NCBI RefSeq assembly: GCF_003335105.1
Contig: NZ_QFWQ01000005.1
Coordinates: 186,001-250,000 of the forward strand
From: Rhodanobacter denitrificans
Lineage (GTDB): Bacteria > Pseudomonadota > Gammaproteobacteria > Xanthomonadales > Rhodanobacteraceae
Length of the DNA stretch: 64,000 nucleotides
Reading direction: 5' to 3'
Positions 36,002-46,954 of this stretch are shown here, piece after piece; within the stretch, counting starts at the first letter, position 1, and each line of letters starts with the position of its first letter. The position numbers were made by a program, and so were the translations under genes. Below the pieces are notes generated by a model. That model had not been told where the DNA came from. It ran no database searches and saw nothing but the letters and a program-made list of their open reading frames with translations.

Positions 36002-36195
36002 TTGAAGAGCGCAGCCATGGAAGACTGCCTCATGATCTTCGCGTTCAAGGACGAACACACAAGTATTGAACAGTGCAGCCATGGAAGGCTGCTTCGTGAT
36101 CTTCGCGCTCAAGGACGAACCTACAAGCTATTGAACAGTGCGGCCATGGATGGCTGCCTCTTGATCCCGGCGTTCAGGGATGAACGCAAAAGTTA
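36002..36195 (+). repeat. Three tandem copies of a ~65-bp two-hairpin repeat between rimP and nusA
   Basis: Units at 36002-36065, 36066-36130 and 36131-36195, each starting TTGAA(C/G)AG(T/C)GC. Each contains a CCATGG-centred palindrome (for example 36139-36156, GCGGCCATGGATGGCTGC) and a second hairpin (in unit 3 GCGTTCA 36170-36176 with TGAACGC 36181-36187). Units 1 and 2 are the most alike. Diverged copies in the opposite strand orientation lie at 42544-42606 and 58353-58416. Confidence 0.88.
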
Positions 36196-36233
36196 CCGAT
36201 CGGACGCCGCAGGGCGTTTATGGAGCTGCTGCA

Positions 36234-37739
36234 ATGAGCAAAGAACTTTTGCTGGTCGTCGACGCGGTCGCCAATGAAAAGGGCGTGCCGGAGGAAGTGA
36301 TTTTCGAAGCCATGGAGGCCGCACTGGCCTCGGCCGCGAAAAAGCGCTACCCGGACGAGGAACCGGACATCCGCGTGTCGATCGACCACAACACCGGCGA
36401 GTACGAGACGTTCCGCCGCTGGGAAATCATCGCCGACGACGGCGAGATGGAGTCGCCGTCGTACCAGCTGCGCCTGATGGACGCGCTGGACGAGCGCGCC
36501 GACGCCCAGGTGGGCGAGTACATCGAGCAGCAGATCGAGAACGCCGAGTTCGGCCGCATTGCTGCCCAGGCTGCCAAGCAGGTGATCGTGCAGCGCGTGC
36601 GCGAGGCCGAGCGCCAGCAGGTGGTGGATGCGTTCGCCGACCGCGTGGGCGAGCTGGTCACCGGCATCGTCAAGCGTGTGGAGCGCGGCAACATCTACCT
36701 CGACCTGGGCGGCAATGCCGAGGCGTTCATTCCGCGCGACAAGACGATTCCGCGCGAATCGGTACGCGTGGGCGATCGCGTGCGCGGCTACCTGTACGAG
36801 GTACGCTCCGAGGCCCGCGGCCCGCAGTTGTTCGTGTCGCGCGCCGCGCCGGAATTCATGATCGAGCTGTTCAAGCTGGAAGTGCCCGAGGTCGGCCAGG
36901 GCCTGGTCGAGATCAAGGGTTGCGCGCGCGACCCGGGCGACCGCGCCAAGATCGCCGTGCTGGCGCACGACACGCGCACCGACCCGATCGGCGCCTGCAT
37001 CGGCATGCGCGGTTCGCGCGTGCAGGCGGTCTCCAACGACCTCAACGGCGAGCGCGTGGACATCATCCTGTGGCACGAGAATCAGGCCCAGTACGTCATC
37101 AACGCGATGGCGCCGGCCGAGGTGCAGTCCATCATCATGGACGAGGAAAAGCACTCGATGGACATCGCGGTGGCCGAGGACAAGCTCTCGCAGGCCATCG
37201 GCCGCGGCGGCCAGAACGTGCGCCTGGCCAGCAAGCTCACCGGCTGGCAGCTCAACGTGATGACCCAGGATCAGGTCACCGCCAAGAGCGAGGCCGAGCA
37301 GGAGGCCGCGAAGGCGCTGTTCATGGAGAAGCTCGAGGTGGACCAGGAAATCGCCGTCATCCTCGTGCAGGAAGGTTTCTCCAGCATCGAGGAAATCGCC
37401 TATGTGCCCAGCGCCGAGCTGCTGGCGGTGGAGGGCTTCGACGAGGACATCGTCGAGGAACTGCGCGCCCGCGCCCGCGACGCCCTGCTGACCGAGGCAC
37501 TGGCGGCGGAGGAGGGCGTCGACGAACATCAGCCTTCCGACGAGCTGCTTGCGCTGGAAGGGATGGACGAGGCGACCGCCTATGCGCTGGCCGCGCGCGA
37601 GGTGACCACGGTCGACGACCTGGCTGACCTGGCGGTGGACGACATGATCGATATCGAGGGCATGGACGAGGAACGCGCCGCAGCGCTGATCATGGCCGCG
37701 CGGGCGCCGATGATCGCACGGCTGGAGAAGGGCGGCTAA
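36234..37739 (+). CDS. nusA: Transcription termination/antitermination protein NusA
   Basis: A 501-residue RNA polymerase-binding factor. Domains in order: N-terminal RNAP-binding (1-125), S1 (about 135-200, [21 protein letters not shown]), two KH domains ([35 protein letters not shown]), and two C-terminal acidic helix-hairpin-helix repeats (about 365-500), as in E. coli. The frame is open from 36180, but that part encodes the end of the repeat array. ATG 36234 gives the family start [18 protein letters not shown]. Confidence 0.97.
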   Translation: MSKELLLVVDAVANEKGVPEEVIFEAMEAALASAAKKRYPDEEPDIRVSIDHNTGEYETFRRWEIIADDGEMESPSYQLRLMDALDERADAQVGEYIEQQIENAEFGRIAAQAAKQVIVQRVREAERQQVVDAFADRVGELVTGIVKRVERGNIYLDLGGNAEAFIPRDKTIPRESVRVGDRVRGYLYEVRSEARGPQLFVSRAAPEFMIELFKLEVPEVGQGLVEIKGCARDPGDRAKIAVLAHDTRTDPIGACIGMRGSRVQAVSNDLNGERVDIILWHENQAQYVINAMAPAEVQSIIMDEEKHSMDIAVAEDKLSQAIGRGGQNVRLASKLTGWQLNVMTQDQVTAKSEAEQEAAKALFMEKLEVDQEIAVILVQEGFSSIEEIAYVPSAELLAVEGFDEDIVEELRARARDALLTEALAAEEGVDEHQPSDELLALEGMDEATAYALAAREVTTVDDLADLAVDDMIDIEGMDEERAAALIMAARAPMIARLEKGG

Positions 37740-37773
37740 CCGCAGGCGGCGGCGCCCCGGACGGGCGTGCCGA

Positions 37774-37795
37774 GAAAGGCCATGAGAGGCCTTTC
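37774..37795 (+). repeat. Hairpin between nusA and infB
   Basis: GAAAGGCC (37774-37781) and GGCCTTTC (37788-37795) form a perfect 8-bp stem around ATGAGA. A T3 run falls inside the stem end. Possibly an RNA processing or attenuation site in the 130-nt nusA-infB gap. Confidence 0.45.
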
Positions 37796-37869
37796 ACCAT
37801 GGATGGAGGCGGCGGTGCAGTTGGTGCCGCACAGATGATAAGCGCGGGAACGGCGGAGCAAAGAACACG

Positions 37870-40674
37870 ATGTCGGACGTCACGATCAAACAACTCGCCC
37901 AGGTGCTGGGCATGCCGGTCGACAGGCTGCTGACGCAGCTTGGCGAGGCAGGCATGAAATTCTCCGACCAGGAGCAGGTCATCAGCAGCACCGAGAAGGT
38001 GAAGCTGCTGGGCTTCCTGCGCCGCACGCACGGCAAGGGCGGAGTCGCGGCGGAAGTCGAGGACAGCGCGCCGCGCCAGATCACCCTCAAGCGGCGGACG
38101 GTCGGCGAATTGAAGGTGGCCACGCCGGGCGGCCGGGGTGCTGCAGGCACGGCCAAGACGGTCAACGTCGAGGTGCGTGCCAAGCGTACCTACGTCAAGC
38201 GCAGCGTGATCGCCGAGGAAGCCAGCGTCGAGCCCGAGCGCGAGGACGCCGTACGCAAGCTGCACGAATCGCAGCAGCAGCGCGAGCAGGAAGATCGCGA
38301 GCGGGCCGAGGCCGAGCATCGTCGTCAGGTCGAAGCGCAGCAGCGCGCCCTGGACGAGCAGCGGCAGCAGGAGGAAAAGGCGCGGATCGAGGTCGAGGCA
38401 GCAGCCAGCGCCGACGAGCCGGACACGGCCGAACCTGTCGCGGCGGCACCGGAGACGCCGGTCGCCGAGACGCCGGCAGGCGCCGGCGGCGAGGCGGACG
38501 CATCCGTCCAGCGGATCGACCAGCGCGAGCTGGGCATGATCCTTCCGCGCATCCACGAGCCGCGCAAGCGCGAGAAGCTGGTCAAGCCGGTCGCGGCGCC
38601 TGCCCCTGCACCCGCTCCGGCCGCGCGTCCGGCTGCAGGCGACGGGGCTGCGGCTGCGACGGCCGACGGCGGCCGCGGCAAGCCCAAGCATTCTCGCGAG
38701 CGCAACGACAGTGTCGGGGACAAGGAAGGGCGCGAGAGCGCCAGCAAGCGTTTCGCTGGCGGACAGATGCATCTCAGCGAGGCCGATCGTGCCCGCCGTT
38801 CTTCCAGCGGCAAGCGCGGCAAGACGGCCCGCGGCGGCCGCGAGCTTTCGCCGCGCGCCGGCGGCAGCACACCGACCGGTCCGCACGGCTTCTCGCGACC
38901 GACCGCACCGGTGGTGCGCGAGGTGGTCGTGGGCGATGCCAACATCGTCGCCGAACTGGCCCAGAAGATGGCGGTCAAGGGCTCCGAGGTGGTCAAGGCG
39001 CTGTTCAAGATGGGCGTGATGGCGACCATCAACCAGACCATCGACCACGACACCGCCGTACTGGTGGTTGAGGAACTCGGCCACACGCCGGTGGCCGACA
39101 ACCAGAACAACGCCGAGGAGACGCTGGCGGCGCATACCCAGAACATCGAACTGGAGGGCGAGAAGGTCACGCGCCCGCCGGTGGTGACGATCATGGGCCA
39201 CGTCGACCACGGCAAGACCTCGCTGCTCGACTACATCCGCCGCACCAAGGTCGCCTCCGGCGAAGCCGGCGGCATCACCCAGCATATCGGTGCCTACCAT
39301 GTGGAGACTTCCAGGGGCGTGATCACGTTCCTGGATACCCCCGGCCATGCCGCGTTCACCTCGATGCGCGCCCGTGGCGCGCAGTCGACCGACATCGTGG
39401 TGCTGGTGGTGGCCGCCGACGACGGCGTCAAGCCGCAGACGATCGAGGCGGTGAAGCACGCGCGCGCCGCCAAGGTGCCGCTGATCGTGGCCGTCAACAA
39501 GATGGACAAGGACGGCGCGAACCCGGACAACGTCAAGCAGGGCCTGGTGGCGCAGGAAGTGGTGCCGGAAGACTGGGGCGGCGACGTCCAGTTCATCCCG
39601 GTGTCGGCCAAGACCGGCATGGGCGTCGAGGATCTGCTCGACGCGATCTCGGTGCAGGCCGAGGTGATGGAATTGAAGGCGGTCGTCGACGGCCGCGCTT
39701 CCGGCGTGGTAATCGAGTCCAGCCTGGACCGCGGTCGTGGCCCGGTGGCCACCGTGCTGGTGCAGCAGGGCACGCTGCGCAAGGGCGACTTCGTGGTTTG
39801 CGGCGTCGAATACGGCCGCATGCGCGCGCTGATCGACGAAACCGGCAAGCAGGTGGCCGAAGCGGGCCCGTCGATCCCGGTGCAGGTGCTGGGCCTGTCA
39901 GGCGTGCCGGAAACCGGTGACGACTTTGTCGCCGTCGAGGACGAGCGGCTGGCCCGCGAGGTCGCCGAGGAGCGTCAGCTCAAGCGGCGCGAGACGCGGA
40001 TGGTCAGCAAGAGCAACCGGCTCGAGGACATCATCGCCAAGATGGGCCAGGGCGTGGAGCAGCAGACGCTCAACATCCTGGTCAAGGGCGACGTGCAGGG
40101 CTCGGTCGAGGCCTTGCGCGAGTCGCTGACCCAGATCGGCAACGATCGGGTCCGGGTCAACGTGGTGGCTTCCGGCGTCGGCGGCATCACCGAGTCCGAT
40201 GCCACGCTGGCCGCCGCCTCGAAGGCGCTGGTGATCGGCTTCAACGTGCGTGCCGATGCTTCCGCACGCAAGGTGATCGAGACGAACGCCGTGGATGTGC
40301 GTTATTTCTCGATCATCTACGACGTGATCGACCAGGTGACCCAGGCGGCCACCGGCCTGCTCGGCATGGAAGTGCGCGAGGACATCATCGGTACCGCCGA
40401 GGTCCGCGACGTGTTCCGCAGCTCCAAGTTCGGCGCCGTGGCCGGTTGCATGGTCACCGAAGGCTCGGTCAAGCGGAACAAGCCGATCCGCGTGCTGCGC
40501 GACCATGTGGTGATCTTCGAGGGCGAACTGGAATCGCTGCGCCGCTTCAAGGACCTGGTCGACGAGGTGCGCGCCGGCATGGAATGCGGCATCGCCGTGA
40601 AGCAGTACAACGACGTCAAGCCGGGCGACCAGATCGAGTGCTTCGAACGCACCGAAGTGGCGCGCACGCTGTAA
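37870..40674 (+). CDS. infB: Translation initiation factor IF-2
   Basis: A 934-residue GTPase that delivers fMet-tRNA to the 30S subunit. An N-terminal IF2_N domain ([20 protein letters not shown]) is followed by a long Ala/Glu/Gln/Arg-rich linker (about 100-330) that makes it longer than E. coli IF-2 (890). A second IF2_N domain comes before the G domain, with G1 GHVDHGKT (443-450), DTPGHAAF and NKMD, then domains II-IV. In-frame internal ATG/GTG codons could give shorter isoforms as in E. coli. Confidence 0.97.
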   Translation: MSDVTIKQLAQVLGMPVDRLLTQLGEAGMKFSDQEQVISSTEKVKLLGFLRRTHGKGGVAAEVEDSAPRQITLKRRTVGELKVATPGGRGAAGTAKTVNVEVRAKRTYVKRSVIAEEASVEPEREDAVRKLHESQQQREQEDRERAEAEHRRQVEAQQRALDEQRQQEEKARIEVEAAASADEPDTAEPVAAAPETPVAETPAGAGGEADASVQRIDQRELGMILPRIHEPRKREKLVKPVAAPAPAPAPAARPAAGDGAAAATADGGRGKPKHSRERNDSVGDKEGRESASKRFAGGQMHLSEADRARRSSSGKRGKTARGGRELSPRAGGSTPTGPHGFSRPTAPVVREVVVGDANIVAELAQKMAVKGSEVVKALFKMGVMATINQTIDHDTAVLVVEELGHTPVADNQNNAEETLAAHTQNIELEGEKVTRPPVVTIMGHVDHGKTSLLDYIRRTKVASGEAGGITQHIGAYHVETSRGVITFLDTPGHAAFTSMRARGAQSTDIVVLVVAADDGVKPQTIEAVKHARAAKVPLIVAVNKMDKDGANPDNVKQGLVAQEVVPEDWGGDVQFIPVSAKTGMGVEDLLDAISVQAEVMELKAVVDGRASGVVIESSLDRGRGPVATVLVQQGTLRKGDFVVCGVEYGRMRALIDETGKQVAEAGPSIPVQVLGLSGVPETGDDFVAVEDERLAREVAEERQLKRRETRMVSKSNRLEDIIAKMGQGVEQQTLNILVKGDVQGSVEALRESLTQIGNDRVRVNVVASGVGGITESDATLAAASKALVIGFNVRADASARKVIETNAVDVRYFSIIYDVIDQVTQAATGLLGMEVREDIIGTAEVRDVFRSSKFGAVAGCMVTEGSVKRNKPIRVLRDHVVIFEGELESLRRFKDLVDEVRAGMECGIAVKQYNDVKPGDQIECFERTEVARTL

Positions 40675-40692
40675 AGCAGAAACGGGTGTGCA

Positions 40693-40756
40693 GGAGTGAG
40701 AAATAAGAGAAGCGCAAACGCTCTCTCTCGTTTCTCACTCCTCTTCACTCACTACT
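40693..40756. repeat. Hairpin element directly upstream of rbfA (copy 2 of the recR-type element)
   Basis: GGAGTGAGAAA (40693-40703) pairs perfectly with 40731-40741. An inner AGCG-CAAA-CGCT hairpin sits between. The 3' part 40735-40756 equals 1336-1357 upstream of recR at 21 of 22 positions. After it come GG and eight T's, and the ATG is 14 nt from the element's end. Confidence 0.8.
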
Positions 40757-40769
40757 CAGGTTTTTTTTC

Positions 40770-41153
40770 ATGCCTTCCCGCGATTTCAAACGTACCGACC
40801 GCATAGGCGCCGAATTGCGCCGCGAGTTGGGCTTGCTGGTGCACGCGGCCGTGCGCGATCACGGCTTGCCGTCGACCAGCGTATGCGACGTGGAAATCAC
40901 CCGTGACCTCGACTGGGCCACGGTGTGGGTGACCACCATGCTGCCGGAACAGGGGTTGCCTGCGGTGAAGGCGCTCAACGAGATGAGTCACGAGATCCGC
41001 CATGCGCTGGCGCACAGCGGCATGCGCATGCGGCGGGTGCCGGAGCTGAAGTTCAAGTACGACGATTCGGTCGACAAGGGCGAGCGCATCGAGTCGCTGC
41101 TGCGCCAGCAGGCGCGCGATCTGGCGCCGCCGGACGGCGACAAGCAGGGCTGA
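40770..41153 (+). CDS. rbfA: 30S ribosome-binding factor RbfA
   Basis: A 127-residue KH-fold protein for late 30S maturation and cold adaptation. The start MPSRDFKRTDRIGAELRREL and the LKFKYDDSVDKGERIESLL end are canonical. There is no purine-rich Shine-Dalgarno: the leader reads CAGG then T8 before the ATG. It follows infB by 95 bp and precedes truB, the standard order. Confidence 0.95.
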   Translation: MPSRDFKRTDRIGAELRRELGLLVHAAVRDHGLPSTSVCDVEITRDLDWATVWVTTMLPEQGLPAVKALNEMSHEIRHALAHSGMRMRRVPELKFKYDDSVDKGERIESLLRQQARDLAPPDGDKQG

Positions 41154-41180
41154 ACGCAGCCATTGGGCACCGCCGAGCCG

Positions 41181-42107
41181 ATGAGCCGTCCGCCGCGCAT
41201 CCAGTTTCGCGACCTGCACGGCATCGTGCTGCTCGACAAGCCGCAGGGCCTGAGTTCCAACCAGGCGCTGCAGGCCGTGCGCCGTCTGCTGCGTGCGTCC
41301 AAGGGCGGCCATACCGGCGCGCTCGATCCACTGGCCACCGGCCTGTTGCCGCTTTGCTTCGGCGAGGCGACCAAGCTGGCTGGCAGCCTGCTGGGGGCGC
41401 GCAAGGCCTATCTGGCCGAGTGCCGGTTGGGCCTCACCACGGATACGGCCGACAGCGAAGGCGAGCTCGTCCGGCAATGTCCGGTGCCGCAGCTCGACGC
41501 GGCCGCGATCGAGGCGGCGCTGGCCAAATTGCGCGGTCGCATCCTTCAGGTGCCGCCGATGTATTCCGCACTGAAGCAGGGTGGCGAACGGCTGTATGCC
41601 AAGGCGCGTCGCGGCGAAACCGTCGAGGTGCCTCCACGTGAGGTGGATGTGTACCGGCTGGAGCTGCTGGCGCGTACCGATGACACGCTGCAGTTGCTGG
41701 TGGAGTGCGGCTCGGGTACCTATGTCCGTTCGCTGGCGGTGGACCTGGGCGAGGATCTGGGCTGCGGCGCCCACCTGACCGCGCTGCGCCGGATCTGGGT
41801 CGAACCGTTCCGCGAGCCGCGGATGGTCACCCTGACGCAGCTGGAGCAGGCGGCGGAGCAGGGCGACGAGGCCTTGCTGGCATGGCTGCTGCCGGTATCG
41901 GCCGGCCTGTCCGATCTACCGGTATTGCGGCTCGATGAGACGCAGAGCATGGCGATCTCGCGCGGCCAGCAGATCGCCTTGCCGGGTCTGGCGGAAGCCG
42001 GGCGCTGCGTGGCGTACGCCAGCGATGGTGCGTTGCTGGCGCTGCTGGAACCCGACGCCGAGGGGCGCGCGCGGATCCTGCGCGGCTTCAACCTTCCGCC
42101 GGATTGA
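41181..42107 (+). CDS. truB: tRNA pseudouridine(55) synthase TruB
   Basis: A 308-residue enzyme making the universal pseudouridine 55 in tRNA T-loops. The catalytic Asp is Asp49 in [32 protein letters not shown] and [18 protein letters not shown] are also typical, and a C-terminal PUA-like domain ends the protein. ATG 41181 is preferred to the TTG at 41163. Confidence 0.96.
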   Translation: MSRPPRIQFRDLHGIVLLDKPQGLSSNQALQAVRRLLRASKGGHTGALDPLATGLLPLCFGEATKLAGSLLGARKAYLAECRLGLTTDTADSEGELVRQCPVPQLDAAAIEAALAKLRGRILQVPPMYSALKQGGERLYAKARRGETVEVPPREVDVYRLELLARTDDTLQLLVECGSGTYVRSLAVDLGEDLGCGAHLTALRRIWVEPFREPRMVTLTQLEQAAEQGDEALLAWLLPVSAGLSDLPVLRLDETQSMAISRGQQIALPGLAEAGRCVAYASDGALLALLEPDAEGRARILRGFNLPPD

Positions 42108-42136
42108 CGGATTCGCATGGTTTGACCGCGCCGCAC

Positions 42137-42166
42137 TTGTTGTAACACCGTTCCCATCAGTAGAAT
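42137..42166 (+). promoter_or_regulatory. Promoter of rpsO
   Basis: TTGTTG (42137-42142), 18-bp spacer, TAGAAT (42161-42166). Transcription would start near 42173, so the palindrome at 42200-42247 is entirely inside the rpsO leader RNA. Confidence 0.55.
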
Positions 42167-42199
42167 ACACAAGTTATTTCAACGCTTTCATTCAACTAG

Positions 42200-42247
42200 G
42201 CGAAGCTTGCGCTTGCGTCATCGCGATGACGCAAGCGCAAGCTTCGC
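42200..42247. repeat. Perfect 48-bp palindrome in the rpsO leader
   Basis: Arms of 24 bp with no spacer, centre TCGCGA at 42221-42226; arm sequence starts GCGAAGCTTGCGCTTGCG. As RNA it folds into one long hairpin ending 26 nt before the rpsO ATG. The Shine-Dalgarno AAGGA (42258-42262) lies outside it. Confidence 0.92.
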
Positions 42248-42273
42248 ATCGCCTTCCAAGGAAACGTATATCC

Positions 42274-42543
42274 ATGTCTCTTACCGCAGAACAGACCGGC
42301 AAGATCATTGCTGATTTCGGCCGGGTGCCGAACGACACCGGTTCGACCGAAGTCCAGGTGGCGCTGCTGTCCGCCCGCATCGACCATCTCACCGACCATT
42401 TCAAGGAACACAAGCAGGACCACCACTCCCGCCGTGGCCTGCTGAAGCTGGTCAACCAGCGCAAGCGCCTGCTCAGCTATCTGAAGGACAGCGATCTTGC
42501 GCGCTATCAGACCCTGATCGAACGCCTCGGCCTGCGGCGGTAA
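42274..42543 (+). CDS. rpsO: 30S ribosomal protein S15
   Basis: An 89-residue primary 16S rRNA-binding protein. [38 protein letters not shown] and RLLSYL are canonical. In E. coli S15 represses its own translation through its leader RNA. Here the leader carries a perfect 48-bp palindrome instead of an obvious E. coli-type pseudoknot. Followed by pnp as in most proteobacteria. Confidence 0.97.
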   Translation: MSLTAEQTGKIIADFGRVPNDTGSTEVQVALLSARIDHLTDHFKEHKQDHHSRRGLLKLVNQRKRLLSYLKDSDLARYQTLIERLGLRR

Positions 42544-42606
42544 TTCGTGCGTTCATCCGTGAACGCAAAGATCAAGAGACGCCTATCCGTGGGCGCACTC
42601 CTCCAT
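42544..42606 (-). repeat. Inverted copy of the two-hairpin repeat between rpsO and pnp
   Basis: Reverse complement of the rimP-nusA unit with about three-quarters identity. Hairpin GCGTTCA (42549-42555) / TGAACGC (42560-42566) and the GATCAAGAG segment are conserved. It begins right after the rpsO stop and forms most of the pnp leader, where E. coli has its RNase III/PNPase autoregulatory stem. Confidence 0.75.
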
Positions 42607-42625
42607 CAGATCAGGAATTAAGCAC

Positions 42626-44731
<2,106 letters not shown>

Positions 44732-44751
44732 GTTTCCGGACAAGGCGATTC

Positions 44752-44784
44752 CACAAGGCCCGGCTCATGCCGGGCCTTGTGCAT
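44752..44784 (+). terminator. Intrinsic terminator after pnp
   Basis: Perfect 13-bp stem CACAAGGCCCGGC (44752-44764) with 44769-44781 around TCAT; CATTT follows. Ends the rimP-pnp superoperon. Confidence 0.75.
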
Positions 44785-44814
44785 TTGGACGCCGATGATT
44801 TTGTGCAATAGGCT
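44785..44814 (+). promoter_or_regulatory. Candidate promoter of phaE-phaC
   Basis: TTGGAC (44785-44790), 18-bp spacer, TAGGCT (44809-44814), between the pnp terminator and phaE. A second possible -10, TAGGAT (44820-44825), has no well-spaced -35. Confidence 0.25.
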
Positions 44815-44854
44815 TTTGCTAGGATGCCGGGGAACCTTGCGCGAGGATGCATCG

Positions 44855-45823
44855 ATGACCGATCCGGCCAATGATTTCATCAGGGACTACCAGACGCTGG
44901 CGCAGCAGTCGTGGGATGCCTGGTCGCGCCAGTTCCAGCCGCAGCCTGCGGCGAATCCGTTCGCGCCACCGCCGGCACCGATTGCCGGCAACGACATGCT
45001 GGAGCGCGCGCTGACCGGCCTCAAGGGATACTTCGACTGGATGCAGGCGGCCGCTGCCGGCAGCACGGCCGCGCAACCGGGCAGCGATTGGCGCCAGCAG
45101 CTGCAGCAGATGTTCGGCAGTGCCAGCCAGCCGTTCGCGCAGGCGTTCGGCGGCATCGACAGCGCCGGTGCGGAAGGCTTCGCACGACAGTGGCAATCCT
45201 GGCTGCAGGCGGCCCGGCACGGCGGTTTCGGCGACCTGCCGGGTGCGCACGGACCGGCACCGGCGTTCGGCCTTAACCGCGAGCAGCAGATGCAGCAGCA
45301 GGCCATGGCCACAGCGCTGCTGGAAGCGATGCAGGCGTCTGCCCGGTACCAGGAACTGATCCAGCGCGCCAACACGCAAGGGATGCAACGCCTGCAGGAG
45401 AAGCTGGCCCAATATGCCGAGCCGGGTCGCCAGATCGATTCGCTGAAGGGGTTGTACGACCTCTGGGTGGACGCGTCGGAAGAAGCCTATGCCGGGATCG
45501 CGCTGTCCGAGGAGTTCCGCGAGGTCTACGGCGAGATGGTCAACACGCAGATGCGCGTGCGCAAACTGCAGCAGCAACAGACCGAACAGCTCTGCCAGCA
45601 ACTCGGCGTACCGACGCGCAGCGAAGTGTCGAGCCTCGGCGAGCGGCTGCAGGCCATGCGCCGCGAGCTGGCGGCGCTGAAGCGCCAGCTTGCCGGGAAC
45701 CAGGCGGCTGCGACAGCCAAGGCAACGCCCGTCAAGCCCGCGGCAGCAGCGAAGAAGGCGCCGGCAAAAGCGGCGCGCAAGCCGGCCGCCAAGTCCGTTC
45801 CCAGCCCACGCAAACGCCAGTAA
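44855..45823 (+). CDS. phaE: Class III poly(R)-hydroxyalkanoate synthase subunit PhaE
   Basis: A 322-residue non-catalytic partner of PhaC. Recognisable parts are the N-terminal FIRDYQTLAQQSWDAW, the central LKGLYDLWVDASEEAYAGIA, and the C-terminal coiled-coil TRSEVSSLGERLQAMRREL. The last 40 residues (283-322) form a Lys/Ala/Pro-rich, strongly basic tail with AKAA and PAAK motifs. This resembles the histone-H1-like tails of PHA-granule proteins such as PhaF and is not a usual PhaE part. ATG 44855 follows a GAGGA stretch. phaC starts 11 bp downstream. Confidence 0.88.
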   Translation: MTDPANDFIRDYQTLAQQSWDAWSRQFQPQPAANPFAPPPAPIAGNDMLERALTGLKGYFDWMQAAAAGSTAAQPGSDWRQQLQQMFGSASQPFAQAFGGIDSAGAEGFARQWQSWLQAARHGGFGDLPGAHGPAPAFGLNREQQMQQQAMATALLEAMQASARYQELIQRANTQGMQRLQEKLAQYAEPGRQIDSLKGLYDLWVDASEEAYAGIALSEEFREVYGEMVNTQMRVRKLQQQQTEQLCQQLGVPTRSEVSSLGERLQAMRRELAALKRQLAGNQAAATAKATPVKPAAAAKKAPAKAARKPAAKSVPSPRKRQ

Positions 45824-45834
45824 GGAGACCCGCC

Positions 45835-46902
45835 ATGCAGACGCCATTGCGCATCGACCCGGCCAGGGTGCTCGCCGACATCGCCACGTTCCAGCGCAAG
45901 CTGGCCGCCGGCATGGGCCATCTGCGCGACATGCACGAGCCGGAGTATGCGAACACCCCGCGCGAGCTGGTCTACAGCGAGGACAAGCTGAAGGTGTGGC
46001 ACTTCACCGGCCACGCCAAGGCAAGGTCGAAAACCCCGCTGCTGATCGTCTACGCGCTGGTCAACACGGTCTGGATGACCGACCTGCAGGCCGACCGCTC
46101 GATGGTGCGCAACCTGCTGGAGCAGGGCGAGGACGTCTACCTGATCGACTGGGGCTACCCCGACGGCGCCGATCGCTGGCTGACCCTGGACGACTACATC
46201 AACGGCTACCTCGACCGCTGCGTGGATGCGGTGCGCGAGCGGCACGGGCTGGAGGCGATCAACCTGCTCGGCATCTGCCAGGGCGGCGCGTTCTCGCTGT
46301 GCTACACCGCGTTGCATCCGGACAAGGTGAAGAACCTGATCACCATGGTCACCCCGGTGGATTTCCACACACCGGACAACATGCTGTCGGGCTGGTGCCG
46401 CAACATGGACGTGGACCTGTTCGTCGACACCATGGGCAACATCCCGGCCGGGCTGATGAACTATGTCTACCTCACGCTGAAGCCGTTGCGGCTGAACCAG
46501 CAGAAGTACATCGGCCTGGTCGACATCCTCGACAACCCGGTCGAACTGGAGAACTTCCTGCGCATGGAACGCTGGATCTTCGACTCGCCCGACCAGGCCG
46601 GCGAAGCGTTCCGCCAGTTCATCAAGGATTTCTACCAGAGCAACAAGCTGGTGAAGAGCACGCTGGAAATCGGCGGCCAGGTGGTCGATCTGGGCATGGT
46701 CACCCAGCCGGTGCTGAACATCTTCGCCGAGCAGGATCATCTGGTGCCGCCGGATGCGTCGCGCGCGCTGGGCAAGCACGTCGGCAGCACCGACTACACC
46801 CAGCTGGCGTTCAAGGGCGGGCACATCGGCATCTACGTATCGGGCCGCGCGCAACGCGAGGTACCGCCGGCAATCCACCAGTGGCTGCACCAGCGCGACT
46901 GA
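45835..46902 (+). CDS. phaC: Class III poly(R)-hydroxyalkanoate synthase subunit PhaC
   Basis: A 355-residue catalytic subunit that polymerises (R)-3-hydroxyacyl-CoA, mainly 3-hydroxybutyryl-CoA. The lipase-like box is GICQGG with nucleophile Cys148; Asp301 (EQDHLVPP) and His330 (KGGHIGIY) complete the triad. Size and the phaE partner fit class III, known from Allochromatium. AAGGAG precedes the ATG. The precursor-forming genes phaA and phaB are not in the window. Confidence 0.95.
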   Translation: MQTPLRIDPARVLADIATFQRKLAAGMGHLRDMHEPEYANTPRELVYSEDKLKVWHFTGHAKARSKTPLLIVYALVNTVWMTDLQADRSMVRNLLEQGEDVYLIDWGYPDGADRWLTLDDYINGYLDRCVDAVRERHGLEAINLLGICQGGAFSLCYTALHPDKVKNLITMVTPVDFHTPDNMLSGWCRNMDVDLFVDTMGNIPAGLMNYVYLTLKPLRLNQQKYIGLVDILDNPVELENFLRMERWIFDSPDQAGEAFRQFIKDFYQSNKLVKSTLEIGGQVVDLGMVTQPVLNIFAEQDHLVPPDASRALGKHVGSTDYTQLAFKGGHIGIYVSGRAQREVPPAIHQWLHQRD

Positions 46903-46910
46903 ACCGTCCT

Positions 46911-46943
46911 CGCCTGCCGTGTGAAATGCGCACGCGGCGGGCG
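46911..46943. repeat. Hairpin-forming inverted repeat between phaC and mtnA
   Basis: CGCCTGCCGTGTG (46911-46923) pairs with CACGCGGCGGGCG (46931-46943), 13 pairs including two G-U, around AAATGCG. No T-run follows, and it abuts the mtnA -10. Possible phaC 3'-end stem or operator. Confidence 0.5.
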
Positions 46944-46948
46944 ATAAT
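46943..46948 (+). promoter_or_regulatory. Candidate -10 box of mtnA (leaderless)
   Basis: GATAAT (46943-46948) ends 6 nt before the mtnA ATG (46955). The -35 region around 46919-46925 (GTGTGA) is weak. A start at the usual distance would be on the ATG itself. Confidence 0.35.
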
Positions 46949-46954
46949 GGACGG

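Noticed and set aside
36002-36195. CRISPR-like array
   Set aside because: The units are contiguous, about 65 bp, diverged, and lack unique spacers; no cas gene is present.
36180-36233. Upstream ATG as the start of NusA
   Set aside because: It lies in the last hairpin of the repeat array; the extra 18 residues have no counterpart in the family, and ATG 36234 gives the canonical N-terminus.
41163-41180. TTG start for TruB
   Set aside because: ATG 41181 is close by and the six extra residues are not family-like.
46911-46943. Intrinsic terminator after phaC
   Set aside because: Strong stem but no following T-run on the plus strand; kept only as a hairpin.
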